From: Billgrantia sulfidoxydans
GTDB taxonomy: Bacteria > Pseudomonadota > Gammaproteobacteria > Pseudomonadales > Halomonadaceae
Reading direction: 5' to 3'
Assembly: GCF_017868775.1 (NCBI RefSeq)
Contig: NZ_CP053381.1
Location: 2,170,001 to 2,234,000 of the forward strand
DNA: 64,000 nt
The translations under genes were made by a program, and so were the position numbers. Each line of letters opens with the position of its first letter. The stretch's first letter is position 1. The notes under the pieces are model-generated. The model worked only from the letters and a program-made list of their open reading frames with translations, ran no database searches and had not been told where the DNA came from. Of the stretch, positions 39,253 through 47,453 are shown one piece after another.

Positions 39253-40005
39253 ATGTTCGTTCCGCTGCTCAATTGCGATATGGGTGAGAGCTTCGGCAAT
39301 TATTCACTGGGGCTGGACAGCGACGTGATGCCCCATGTCGATTGCGCCAACATCGCCTGCGGCTTTCATGCATCGGACCCTCATGTGATGCGCCGCACGG
39401 TGCGGCTCGCGGTGGAGCATGGCGTCAGGATCGGGGCTCACCCGGCCTATCCCGACCTGATGGGTTTCGGACGCCGCTCCATGGCCTGTTCCCCCGAGGA
39501 GGTCGAGGACTTGGTGCTGTATCAGATCGGCGCGCTGTCGGGCATCTGCCAGGCGGAGGGCACGGGTATCAGCTACGTCAAGCCGCATGGCGCGCTGTAC
39601 AACGACATGGCACGCGACGCCGATCTGCTGCGTGCGGTGATGCGAGCGGTGCGCAGCTTCGACCCCAACCTGCCGCTGATGCTGATGGCCACGGCCGATC
39701 CGGAGCCGAGCCGGCGCCTCGCGGCAGAGCTGGACGTGGCGATCTGGTTCGAGACCTTCGCCGACCGGGCCTATGACGCCAACGGACACCTGGTCTCCCG
39801 CCGCCTGCCGGGAGCGGTGCATCACGACCAGGCGACCATCGTGGCCCAGGCCGTCAGCCTGGCCCGCGGCGAGCCGCTCGAGGCCAGCGACGGCACCCTG
39901 CTCAAGCTGCCCTGTGACACGCTCTGCGTGCACGGCGACAACCCCGAGTCGGTGGCGGCGGTACGGGCGATCCGCGAGGCCTTCCGGGAGCTTGCATCGG
40001 CATGA
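39253..40005 (+). CDS. pxpA: 5-oxoprolinase subunit A (LamB/YcsF family)
   Basis: Subunit of the ATP-dependent PxpABC enzyme that opens 5-oxoproline (pyroglutamate) to glutamate. The 250-residue protein shows [50 protein letters not shown] and [12 protein letters not shown], all characteristic. ATG 39253 has a strong CAGGAGG, and the reading frame upstream of it is in AT-rich operator DNA. Its stop overlaps the pxpB start (ATGA). Confidence 0.95.
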   Translation: MFVPLLNCDMGESFGNYSLGLDSDVMPHVDCANIACGFHASDPHVMRRTVRLAVEHGVRIGAHPAYPDLMGFGRRSMACSPEEVEDLVLYQIGALSGICQAEGTGISYVKPHGALYNDMARDADLLRAVMRAVRSFDPNLPLMLMATADPEPSRRLAAELDVAIWFETFADRAYDANGHLVSRRLPGAVHHDQATIVAQAVSLARGEPLEASDGTLLKLPCDTLCVHGDNPESVAAVRAIREAFRELASA

Positions 40006-40712
40006 CGCTGCAGACGCGCATCGAACTGACGGCCATGGACGTGCTCATGGTGCGCCTGTTCGACACTATCGACGAGGCGAACATGGCGTGGCTCTTGGCC
40101 GCCGACCGGGCGTTGCGCGATGCCTTCGGCGATACCCTGATCGACCTGGTGCCTTCCTACACCACGCTGATGCTGCACTACGATTGCCTGCGCCTGACCC
40201 ATGACGAGGCACTGGCGCGAATCGAGGCCGTGCTTTCTCGCCTGGAACCGGCTGACGCCGGGCTGGGGCGGCGCCACGAGATTGCGGTCTGGTACGACCC
40301 GAGTGTCGGGCCCGAGCTGGCGCGGGTGGCCGAGCACGGCGGGCTGTCGATCGAGGAGGTGGTACAGCGCCACTGTGGCCGTGACTATCACGTCTTCGCT
40401 CTTGGCTTCGCCCCAGGCTACGGCTTCATGGGAATGGTCGAGGAGGCCCTGGCCACGCCGCGGCTGAAGACCCCGCGCCGACGGGTGGCGGCCGGCAGCG
40501 TGGGCATCGCCGATCGACAGACCGCGATCTATCCGCTGCTGTCGCCGGGCGGCTGGAACATCGTGGGGCGCACCGCCGTGCCCCTGTTCGAGCATGCGCG
40601 GCGCGGCGATCCGCTGCTGCTCCCGGGGGATCGGGTGCGTTTCAGGGCGGTTTCCCGCGCTGAATTCGAACGTCAAGGTGGCGATGCCACACCGCTGGAG
40701 GCCGCCCCGTGA
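40002..40712 (+). CDS. pxpB: 5-oxoprolinase subunit B (KipI-like)
   Basis: A 236-residue carboxyltransferase-subdomain protein that partners PxpC. The segment [23 protein letters not shown], followed by [20 protein letters not shown] and [11 protein letters not shown], is the family signature. It overlaps pxpA and pxpC at both ends, so all three are translationally coupled. Homologous to the Bacillus KipI inhibitor by name only; with pxpA and pxpC present, the enzymatic role is far more likely. Confidence 0.93.
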   Translation: MTLQTRIELTAMDVLMVRLFDTIDEANMAWLLAADRALRDAFGDTLIDLVPSYTTLMLHYDCLRLTHDEALARIEAVLSRLEPADAGLGRRHEIAVWYDPSVGPELARVAEHGGLSIEEVVQRHCGRDYHVFALGFAPGYGFMGMVEEALATPRLKTPRRRVAAGSVGIADRQTAIYPLLSPGGWNIVGRTAVPLFEHARRGDPLLLPGDRVRFRAVSRAEFERQGGDATPLEAAP

Positions 40713-41647
40713 GTGATGAAAGTCGTGCGCTGCTGCGCGTCGAGAAGGCGGGCCCCCTGGCGCTCGTGGTGGATGGCGGCCGCTTCGGCGTACGCCACCT
40801 GGGCGTAACCCAGGGGGGGGCCGCCGACTGGGTCTCGTTTCGCTGGGCCAATTGGCTGCTTGGCAACGCGTTGGAGGCCGCGGCGCTGGAGATCGTGCTC
40901 GGCGGCGGCCTGATGCTGGAGGTAGAACAGGATGCCACCCTGGCATTGGCGGGCGCCGACCTCGATGCGCGACTCGACGACCGGCCGCTTGCCCCCGGCA
41001 CGGCCTTTCCGGTCTCGGCCGGTCAGCGGCTGAGCTTCCACCAGCCCCGCGATGGCCTACGTGCCTACCTGGCCGTGCCAGGCGGACTGGCGACGCCGGT
41101 CGTGCTGGGGAGTCGCAGCGCCACGCCGCGGGAGCAACTGGGCGGGCATCGCGGTGACGGCAGTGCGCTGTCTGGCGGCGACCGGCTGGCATGGAATCCG
41201 CAGCAGGCCAGGGTGCGTCGCCTGCCGTTCGACCCGGCCCAGGGGATCACGCTGCGTGGCAATCGGCTGGCGCTGGTGCCCGGTGCGCAGGTCGGCCATT
41301 TCACCGGTGCGAGCCTTTACCATGCGTTCAACGCGACCTGGCGCATCGATACTCGTGCCGACCGCATGGGCATTCGATTGCTGGGACCTGAGCTGCACTG
41401 CCGGCTGGGGAGCATGATTTCCGAGGGCATTCCGCTGGGAGCGGTACAGGTACCGCCGGACGGTCAACCCATCGTGCTGCTCAACGATCGCCAGACCATA
41501 GGCGGCTATCCACGCCTGGGGGCGCTGACGCCGCTGGCGTCGGCACGCCTGGCGCAGTGCCTTCCGGGAAAGGAGGTCGGCTTGGTGGCAACCTCCCGTG
41601 AATGGGCGTTGGTTTCCTACCGCCGTTGCCTGGAGGCGTTCCGCTGA
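40709..41647 (+). CDS. pxpC: 5-oxoprolinase subunit C (KipA-like)
   Basis: A 312-residue protein of the biotin-dependent carboxyltransferase family. Start GTG 40709 overlaps the pxpB stop. Hallmarks are the early segment GRFGVRHLGVTQGGAADWVS, a middle segment PVVLGSRSATPREQLGGHRG and the C-terminal DRMGIRLLGPEL and GQPIVLLNDRQTIGGYPRLG. It completes the PxpABC complex. A run of eight G at 40813-40820 inside codons for QGGA could slip during replication and switch the gene off. Confidence 0.92.
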   Translation: MSDESRALLRVEKAGPLALVVDGGRFGVRHLGVTQGGAADWVSFRWANWLLGNALEAAALEIVLGGGLMLEVEQDATLALAGADLDARLDDRPLAPGTAFPVSAGQRLSFHQPRDGLRAYLAVPGGLATPVVLGSRSATPREQLGGHRGDGSALSGGDRLAWNPQQARVRRLPFDPAQGITLRGNRLALVPGAQVGHFTGASLYHAFNATWRIDTRADRMGIRLLGPELHCRLGSMISEGIPLGAVQVPPDGQPIVLLNDRQTIGGYPRLGALTPLASARLAQCLPGKEVGLVATSREWALVSYRRCLEAFR

Positions 41648-41671
41648 GCCGTTGGCGTTGAACCGGGACGC

Positions 41672-41893
41672 TCAGGCGCCCAGCCCGCTCTCGCGCAGCA
41701 ACTGGTCGAGCGCCGGGCGCTGGTTCGGCAGCGGGGCGCTGACGGCCTCTTCCAGCAGGTACTGGGCCTCGAGGTCGTGCATACCCACGGCAAGGCAGCT
41801 CTCGATCAGCTCCCCCTTGCTCTTGCCGGTACGCTGGGCGAGTCGCTCGAGGCGAGACTCGACGTCGCGGGAAAACCGTAGCAGATGTGGCAT
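41672..41893 (-). CDS. Small ribbon-helix-helix (CopG-like) protein
   Basis: A 73-residue protein with an RHH DNA-binding fold: strand PHLLRFSRDVESRLERLAQ, then helix TGKSKGELIESCLAVGM. The length and C-terminal EAQYLLEEAVSAPLPNQRP resemble antitoxins, but no toxin gene is next to it. ATG 41893 has a GGGGAG-type RBS; the longer frame lacks support. It lies 151 bases after the GntR gene on the same strand and converges on pxpC. Confidence 0.65.
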   Translation of the reverse strand: MPHLLRFSRDVESRLERLAQRTGKSKGELIESCLAVGMHDLEAQYLLEEAVSAPLPNQRPALDQLLRESGLGA

Positions 41894-42007
41894 CACTCCC
41901 CCCCTTGGCCCTGCGTCACCGGGCCGGCTCATTGGTTTACTTTCAACATAAGCCGATGCGCTCGGCGTGTCATCACCCATTCTGGCGACACGGCATGACA
42001 GCTTGGT

Positions 42008-42029
42008 GACGCCAGGGGGGGGGGGCGTC
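42008..42029. repeat. Poly-G(11) tract within a GACGCC/GGCGTC dyad
   Basis: Eleven G in a row (42015-42025), flanked by GACGCC (42008-42013) and overlapping GGCGTC (42024-42029). It lies between the stop of the GntR gene and the start of the RHH gene. Such a tract is prone to slipped-strand mutation. Confidence 0.7.
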
Positions 42030-42044
42030 ATGGCGGCGCGACCC

Positions 42045-42737
42045 TCAGGCCAGGCCGCGGCGTGTCATCACCTCGGTGATGATGGGCACCGGCGTCATCA
42101 GGTGCTCGCGCATCATGTCGGCAGCGCACTCGGCGCGGCGCTCGAGGATCACCTCGACCAGCGCCGCATGCTCCTGGCGCTTGCGCTCCAGCGCTTCCTC
42201 GGAGAATACCGTCTCGCGCAGCCACAGGTGGCGGTAGCGCTCGACCTGGTCGAACAGGCTGTCGCGCACCTGCAGCAGGTGGAGGGAGCGGCAGCCGCTC
42301 ACGATCGCCGTATGAAAGGCCTTGTGCCGTGCATCCCACACGTCGAGCAGCTCGTCGGGGGAGTTCACTTCCATGACCTTGGAGAGGGTGTGCGCCTTGG
42401 CTAGAATCTCGGCCTCCCAGGCATCGTCGCCGCGCTCGATGGCAAGCTTGAGCATCAGCCCCTCGAGTTGGGCTCTTGCATCGTAGATATCGTTGAGTTC
42501 GGCCAGCGACATGGGGGCGACTCGATAACCGCGCTGGCTGATGGCGACGACCAGGCGTTCGGCGACGAGCTGCGACAGGGCCTCGCGCAGCGGGCCGATG
42601 CCCAGGCCGTAGCGCTCCTTGAGCCGGCTCATCAGCAGTTTCTCCCCCGGCTGGAAAACGCCGCGTATGATGTCGTGCTTGAGCCAGCTGTAGGCGCTGA
42701 TACCGAGATTCTGGCGTGGCGTATCCATCGTCATCAT
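42045..42737 (-). CDS. GntR-family transcriptional regulator (FadR/FCD subgroup)
   Basis: A 230-residue regulator with an N-terminal winged helix (LKHDIIRGVFQPGEKLLMSRL, GIGPLREALSQLVAERLVV) and an all-helical FCD ligand domain containing ARAQLEGLMLKLAIERG, the H in RHKAFHTAIVSG and RQEHAALVEVIL. I chose ATG 42737 because AAGGAAAAA lies just upstream; three other in-frame ATGs are nearby. It may control pxpABC or its own region; the effector is probably an organic acid. Confidence 0.88.
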   Translation of the reverse strand: MMTMDTPRQNLGISAYSWLKHDIIRGVFQPGEKLLMSRLKERYGLGIGPLREALSQLVAERLVVAISQRGYRVAPMSLAELNDIYDARAQLEGLMLKLAIERGDDAWEAEILAKAHTLSKVMEVNSPDELLDVWDARHKAFHTAIVSGCRSLHLLQVRDSLFDQVERYRHLWLRETVFSEEALERKRQEHAALVEVILERRAECAADMMREHLMTPVPIITEVMTRRGLA

Positions 42738-42845
42738 CGCTTTTTCCTTGCTTTTGCCGAGCATAATAACCAATCGCGAGCGTTGCGGGTAACTGCTCGA
42801 TATTTTGCTCGAGTATCTATATTTGCCTCGGGGCTGCGGTACGAA

Positions 42846-43457
42846 TCAGCGACGCTCCATTTGCTCGACGGTCCAGTCGACCATTTCGCGCGCCAGCCTG
42901 TCCGCCACCCTGCCGAAGGCCTCCACCACGCTGGGGATGGCTTCGCTCTCCGCCCGCTGCCGCTGCTCGAAGCGTCGGCTGGCTACAAGCCGCTGCGAGC
43001 GGGTGTCGACCAGCCTGGCATCGAGGCGCAGCGTGGCCTCGGGCAGGCCGTCGCGATATTCGGCGTGGAAGACCCGCAGGTCGCTGAGCAGCGCCAGGTC
43101 GGCCGACACCGCGCTGTCGTCGGGCACCAGGTGGACGATGCGGCCATCGTCCTGAAAGGCGTCGAGCAGGTGATTGCGGATCAGCTGCGGCATGTCGTCG
43201 GCCCAGCGCGCCCCCTCGTAGGCGCGTGGCTGGTGCGGCTGGGGGACGACGAGGATTCGCGATCCATCGAGCAGGCCGCTGGTGTGCGGCGTCTCCAGGC
43301 GCAGGGTCGCGCGTGTAGCCTCCCCCGGGGCCGGCTCGAGGCGGTGCGATGGCAGTTCATACAGGGCGATCCGGGTCTGCTCCGGCACCAGGTTGCAGCC
43401 GGCCAGCAACAGGCCGATCGCCACCAGCGCTGATTGGCTCAGCCGGCGGGGCGTCAT
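42846..43457 (-). CDS. ABC transport auxiliary lipoprotein (PqiC/YmbA-like)
   Basis: A 203-residue predicted outer-membrane lipoprotein: signal sequence with lipobox LLLAGC (Cys at about 21). The rest fits the ABC-type transport auxiliary component family (ALYELPSHRLEPAP, RILVVPQPHQPRAYEGARWADDMPQLI). It is the last gene of a four-gene Mla/Mce-type operon and overlaps the MCE gene by four bases. In this type of operon it may take the place of MlaA/MlaC as the envelope partner. Confidence 0.8.
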   Translation of the reverse strand: MTPRRLSQSALVAIGLLLAGCNLVPEQTRIALYELPSHRLEPAPGEATRATLRLETPHTSGLLDGSRILVVPQPHQPRAYEGARWADDMPQLIRNHLLDAFQDDGRIVHLVPDDSAVSADLALLSDLRVFHAEYRDGLPEATLRLDARLVDTRSQRLVASRRFEQRQRAESEAIPSVVEAFGRVADRLAREMVDWTVEQMERR

Positions 43458-44392
43458 GGGCTGAACTCCTCGACGCGATCGCGCCCCAGCAGGAAGGCGC
43501 GAGGGTTCTCCTCCAGACGACGGACCAGACGGTTGAGCGAGGAGAGGGTGTTGCGCAGCTCGAGCGTGGCCGGCCCCAGCCCCTGAACCCCACGCAGGCC
43601 GCTTTCCAGTGCGCCCTGGTTGTCGCTCAGCAGGGACTCCAGGCTCTGGGCCGTACGGGCCAGGCTACCGGTGATCTGGCGGGCATTGCCCAGCACTTCC
43701 TCAGCCTGCCCCTGTACCAGGCCTCCGGTGCGGCCGGCCAGGGCGCGAATGTCGGCGAGTGCCCGGGCGGCCTCCTCGGAGACCTCCAGCATGCGCTCGG
43801 CCAGTCGGCCCGGGGCGTCGCCGACGGCGGCGAACTGCGCCGTGGTGCGCTCCAGGTTGGCCAGCGTCCGCTCGATGCTGGCCACGTTCTCCTCGGACAG
43901 CACCTCCTCCAGCCGCGTCAGCACGCGATTGACGTTGCCCAGCAGCTCCTCGCTGTCGCTGAGCATGGCGCTGAGTGGGGATTGGTCGGCGGTGATGCGC
44001 GGCGGCGTGTCGCCGCGGGTGACCAGCAGCGGACTCTCCGGCGCCCCACCCTGCAACTGGATGGACATGCTGCCGGTAATATTGGCCAGGGCGAGCCGCG
44101 CGCGCGTGTCCTGGCGGACCGGCACCTGACTCTCCACGCGAATGAGCGCCAGTACGTTGCGGGGATCGGCAGGGTCAAGGCGAAGGCTGACCACGTCGCC
44201 GACCCGCACGCCGCTGTACTCCACGGCGTTGCCCTCCGAGAGGCCGCTGACGCCGTGGTGGAAGAGCACCTCGTATTGGGTATAGGCCTGGTCGCGCGTG
44301 CTCTGGTCGAGCCACAGCGCAAACAGGGCCCCGCCGACGGCCGACAGCACGACGAACAGGCCGATCACGACATGGTGCGCGCGGGTCTCCAT
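43454..44392 (-). CDS. MCE/MlaD-family lipid transport protein
   Basis: A 312-residue single-pass inner-membrane protein. The N-terminal anchor (HHVVIGLFVVLSAVGGALFALWL) is followed by the MCE domain (YEVLFHHGVSGLSEGNAVEYSGVRVG) and a long helical C-terminal part that can form the hexameric tunnel or needle. It overlaps the ATPase gene upstream and the lipoprotein gene downstream. Probable role: moving phospholipids or other lipids between membranes. It is longer than E. coli MlaD. Confidence 0.88.
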   Translation of the reverse strand: METRAHHVVIGLFVVLSAVGGALFALWLDQSTRDQAYTQYEVLFHHGVSGLSEGNAVEYSGVRVGDVVSLRLDPADPRNVLALIRVESQVPVRQDTRARLALANITGSMSIQLQGGAPESPLLVTRGDTPPRITADQSPLSAMLSDSEELLGNVNRVLTRLEEVLSEENVASIERTLANLERTTAQFAAVGDAPGRLAERMLEVSEEAARALADIRALAGRTGGLVQGQAEEVLGNARQITGSLARTAQSLESLLSDNQGALESGLRGVQGLGPATLELRNTLSSLNRLVRRLEENPRAFLLGRDRVEEFSP

Positions 44393-45198
44393 CAGCGTTC
44401 CTCCCCGTTGGATGACGAATGGTGTCGTGCCGCCTGGCTGGCGGCTCGGCCCCTTGGGCCGTGGAAATAGTCGCGTATCCAGGGATCGTCGGTGTCCTCC
44501 ACCACTGGCAGCGAGTCGGCGACCAGGATGCGCTTGTTGGCGATGACGGCCACTCGGTCGCAGCTCGAGTACAGCGTATCGAGATCGTGCGTGACCAGAA
44601 AGACGCTGAAGCCCAAGGCATCGCGCAGCGTCAGGAGCAGGCGGTCGAAGGCGGCGGCACCGATCGGGTCGAGGCCGGCGGTAGGCTCGTCGAGAAACAG
44701 CACTTCGGGGTCGAGGGCCAGGGCGCGGGCGAGTGCGGCGCGCTTGATCATGCCGCCGGAGAGCTCCGCCGGGTTGAGGCGTGCGGCGTCTGGCGGCAGC
44801 CCGGCCAATGCCAGCTTGACCCGGGCGAGGCGCTCGGCGTCGGCGCGCGACAGGCCGGCATGTTCGATCAGCGGCAGGGCAACGTTTTCCTGTAGATTGA
44901 GCGAGGAGAACAGGGCGCCGCGCTGGAACAGCACGCCGAAGCGGCGCTCTACCCGAGCCCGCCGGGCGGCAGGCAGACGCTGCAGTTCCTCGCCAAAGAC
45001 GCGGATGGCGCCGCCGTCAGGCCGCTTGAGGCCGACGATACTGCGCAGCAGTACCGACTTGCCGGTGCCGGAGCCGCCCACCACGCCGAGGATCTCGCCG
45101 CGGCGAATGTCCAGATCCAGGCCATCGTGCACCACATGCTGCCCGAAGCGGTTGACCAGCCCACGGATCTCGACGATAGCCTCGCTCTTCTGCCTCAC
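44392..45198 (-). CDS. ABC ATPase of Mla/Mce-type lipid transporter
   Basis: A 268-residue MlaF-like ATPase. Walker A GGSGTGKS (41-48), signature LSGGMIKRAALARAL (the GGM form typical of MlaF), Walker B VLFLDEPTAGLDP and switch His VTHDLDTLY. Start overlaps the permease stop (ATGA), and its stop overlaps the MCE gene start. A roughly 25-residue basic/Ser tail (HGPRGRAASQAARHHSSSNG) follows the fold. Confidence 0.9.
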   Translation of the reverse strand: MRQKSEAIVEIRGLVNRFGQHVVHDGLDLDIRRGEILGVVGGSGTGKSVLLRSIVGLKRPDGGAIRVFGEELQRLPAARRARVERRFGVLFQRGALFSSLNLQENVALPLIEHAGLSRADAERLARVKLALAGLPPDAARLNPAELSGGMIKRAALARALALDPEVLFLDEPTAGLDPIGAAAFDRLLLTLRDALGFSVFLVTHDLDTLYSSCDRVAVIANKRILVADSLPVVEDTDDPWIRDYFHGPRGRAASQAARHHSSSNGEER

Positions 45199-46316
45199 CA
45201 GCCCATCTCCATGAAGAACAGGGCGGCCAGCGCATCGAGCAGGATCACCATGAAGATCGACTGCACCACGCTGGAGGTGGTGTGTTCACCCACCGACTGG
45301 GCGCTGGCCTTGGCCTTGAAGCCTTCCAGGCAGCCGATCACGGCGACGAGGAAGGCGAACAGCGGGGCCTTGACCATGCCGACCAGGAAGTGCCGTAGCG
45401 GGATGTCGCGCTGCAGGATGGCGAGGAACTGCGTGGGAGAAATGTCGAGCGCCAGGGCGCATACCAGGGCGCCGCCCAGCATGCCGCTGAGCATGCCGAC
45501 CAGGGCCAGGATCGGCAGGCTGATCGTCATCGCCAGCACTCGTGGCAATACCAGAAGCTCGATGGGATCGAGCCCCTGGGCGCGCAGCGCGTCGATCTCC
45601 TCGTTGGCCTTCATCGAGCCGATCTGGGCGGTGAAGGCGCTGGCCGTGCGGCCCGCCAGCAGGATGGCCGCGAGCAGCACGCCGAATTCGCGCAGGAAGG
45701 AGTAGGTCACCAGATTGACCGTGTAGATGGTGGCACCGAAGTCGCGCAGCACCGTGGCGCCAAGGAACGCCACCACCGCACCGACGAGAAAGGTAAGCAG
45801 GGCGACGATGGGAATGGCGTTGAGGCCGGTCTGCTGGACATGCGCCACCAGCGAGGTGATTCGCCAGCGCCAGGGGGTGACCAGCGTGGCCAACAGCGTG
45901 CTGAGCGTCAGGCCGATGAAGGCGATGAGCTGCAACTGCTGGCGGGCGAGGTGCTCGACGATTTGCCCCAGTGCGGCCAAGGCTGCCAACAGGCCTCTGT
46001 CAGGCCCGGGCGGCGCGAACAAGGGAGTGCGGGAGGCGTCGGCCACCGCTCTCAGCAGCGCCTGGCGCTCGGCCGCCAGGTTCGGTGCCCACTGGGCGAC
46101 GTCGCGTACGGTATCGGGGCCCAGCAGGTCGACCAGCAGGGCGGCACCGGAGGTGTCGAGCTCGCCGAGGCGCTCCAGATCGACCGACTCGGCCTCGTGG
46201 ACCCTGGCCACGGCGTCACGCAGCCTGGCATAGTGCGGCAGCGTCCAGTCGCCGACGGCTCTCAGACGATGGGCATCCTGCTCCAGCCTGCCGGGACGGG
46301 AAACGGGGTCGGGCAT
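45195..46316 (-). CDS. MlaE-family permease with N-terminal STAS-like domain
   Basis: A 373-residue permease. About 110 N-terminal residues look like a STAS/MlaB-type domain (LRAVGDWTLPHYARLRDAV, LERLGELDTSGAALLVDLLG), fused to an MlaE core of five or six segments (FLGATVLRDFGATIYTVNL, GRTASAFTAQIGSMKANEEI). So one protein replaces the separate MlaB and MlaE. ATG 46316 is used. The palindromic element at 46347-46490 ends 30 bases upstream of this start, so the promoter must lie inside or beyond it. Confidence 0.88.
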   Translation of the reverse strand: MPDPVSRPGRLEQDAHRLRAVGDWTLPHYARLRDAVARVHEAESVDLERLGELDTSGAALLVDLLGPDTVRDVAQWAPNLAAERQALLRAVADASRTPLFAPPGPDRGLLAALAALGQIVEHLARQQLQLIAFIGLTLSTLLATLVTPWRWRITSLVAHVQQTGLNAIPIVALLTFLVGAVVAFLGATVLRDFGATIYTVNLVTYSFLREFGVLLAAILLAGRTASAFTAQIGSMKANEEIDALRAQGLDPIELLVLPRVLAMTISLPILALVGMLSGMLGGALVCALALDISPTQFLAILQRDIPLRHFLVGMVKAPLFAFLVAVIGCLEGFKAKASAQSVGEHTTSSVVQSIFMVILLDALAALFFMEMGW

Positions 46317-46346
46317 GGCGAGTGGTCCATCTCTCCCTGAAAATGG

Positions 46347-46490
46347 TGGAAACACTGCATAAATGCCTGCGCGAGCGCATCGCTGCGTTGCGCGGTGCTC
46401 GGAATCCTCACATATACCCCATATGCTCCGGTTCCTGCGCTCCGTGCGCCTTGCGCTACATCTCGCTCGCCAATTTATTCAGTGCTTCCA
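46347..46490. mobile_element. 144-bp palindromic MITE-like element
   Basis: Both ends are inverted copies: TGGAAACACTGCATAAAT at the left (from 46347) and ATTTATTCAGTGCTTCCA at the right (to 46490). Matching inner arms are GCGAGCG (46371-46377) with CGCTCGC (46464-46470). The centre CATATACCCCATATG (46410-46424) is itself a dyad. There is no coding capacity. It fits a short non-autonomous element or large REP-type hairpin. No clear target duplication is visible. Confidence 0.65.
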
Positions 46491-46544
46491 TAGGCTCGCC
46501 ATCACTATATCGTCATACACCGTTAGGCGACAGCGAGCGGCGGC

Positions 46545-47360
46545 CTACCTGGCATTGCCGTGCTGCAATTCACCGAGGATGCGCCTGGCCACTTCCTTGA
46601 GTCGCGGCCCCAGGTTGTCGACCATGATCGAATGACTCAGGCGATGGGCGGCACCGCCGCAGTTGATCGCCATCACTTCGGCACCGTCCTCGAGGATCAG
46701 CGGCGTGGCGACGGCGCTGATCTGCGACTGCCAGTCGCCTTCCGAAAGGCAGAAGCCGTAGCGGGCATACTCCTCCTGGCTGCGTCTGATGCCCTTTTCC
46801 AGCGTGGGCCAATCGCTGCCGTGCTCCCTGGCGAGTTCCGCCAGGATCGCCTCGCGGCGCGCTTCCGGCAGGCCGCAGAGCCAGGCGCGGCCGATCGCCG
46901 TGGTCGCCATCGGCAGCCGCGAGCCCACGTCGAGTCGCACGATCAGCGGGCCACTGCCGTGGCAGCTCTCGATGTAGACCATGTCGGTCTTGTCGGCCGC
47001 TCCCAGGCTGACGTTGCAGTCCGTGGCCTCGGCGAACTGCTGCATGAAGGGGCGGGCGATCTCGCGAATTCCCTGGCTGGCCAGGAAGCGGTAGCCCAGC
47101 GCCAGGATGCCGGGCCCCAGGCGGTACTTCTCCAGCCGGGTGTTGTGGCGCAGGTAGCCGAGCTGGGTCAGGGTGTAGGTCAGGCGTGAGACCGTCGGTC
47201 GCGGTATGCCGGTACGGCTGGAGAGCTCGGCGTTGCCCAGGTACTCCTCGCCGGTGCCGAAGGCGCGTAGCAGCTCCAGGCCGCGGGCGAGGGCGGTGAC
47301 GAAGTTGCGATCCTTGGCCGGTGCGGTCTGGTCGTCATCGAGCGGTGCAGGCTTGTTCAT
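46545..47360 (-). CDS. IclR-family transcriptional regulator (PcaR/PobR-like)
   Basis: A 271-residue regulator with a winged helix (FVTALARGLELLRAFG, SSRTGIPRPTVSRLTYTLTQLGYL) and the IclR effector domain (FAEATDCNVSLGAADKTDMVYIE, AISAVATPL-like ISAVATPLILEDGAEVMAINCGG). The first block is typical of the PcaR/PcaU/PobR subgroup that controls aromatic acid catabolism. It lies 93 bases after the thiolase gene on the same strand. It is the best local candidate to bind the 15-bp palindromes before the dehydrogenase and TAXI genes. Confidence 0.9.
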   Translation of the reverse strand: MNKPAPLDDDQTAPAKDRNFVTALARGLELLRAFGTGEEYLGNAELSSRTGIPRPTVSRLTYTLTQLGYLRHNTRLEKYRLGPGILALGYRFLASQGIREIARPFMQQFAEATDCNVSLGAADKTDMVYIESCHGSGPLIVRLDVGSRLPMATTAIGRAWLCGLPEARREAILAELAREHGSDWPTLEKGIRRSQEEYARYGFCLSEGDWQSQISAVATPLILEDGAEVMAINCGGAAHRLSHSIMVDNLGPRLKEVARRILGELQHGNAR

Positions 47361-47453
47361 GGCGGGTTCCCTGTCACGAGATCGTTGCGGCGGAGTATCG
47401 CATATCGCCCCGGGCCGGGTCCGTTGGCGACGCCGGCCCGGGCAACGCTGCCG

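Noticed and set aside
47361..47453. Possible fifth operator copy before the iclR gene (GCGGCGGAG)
   Set aside because: Only half of the pattern matches and there is no dyad; no evidence here for autoregulation by the same site.
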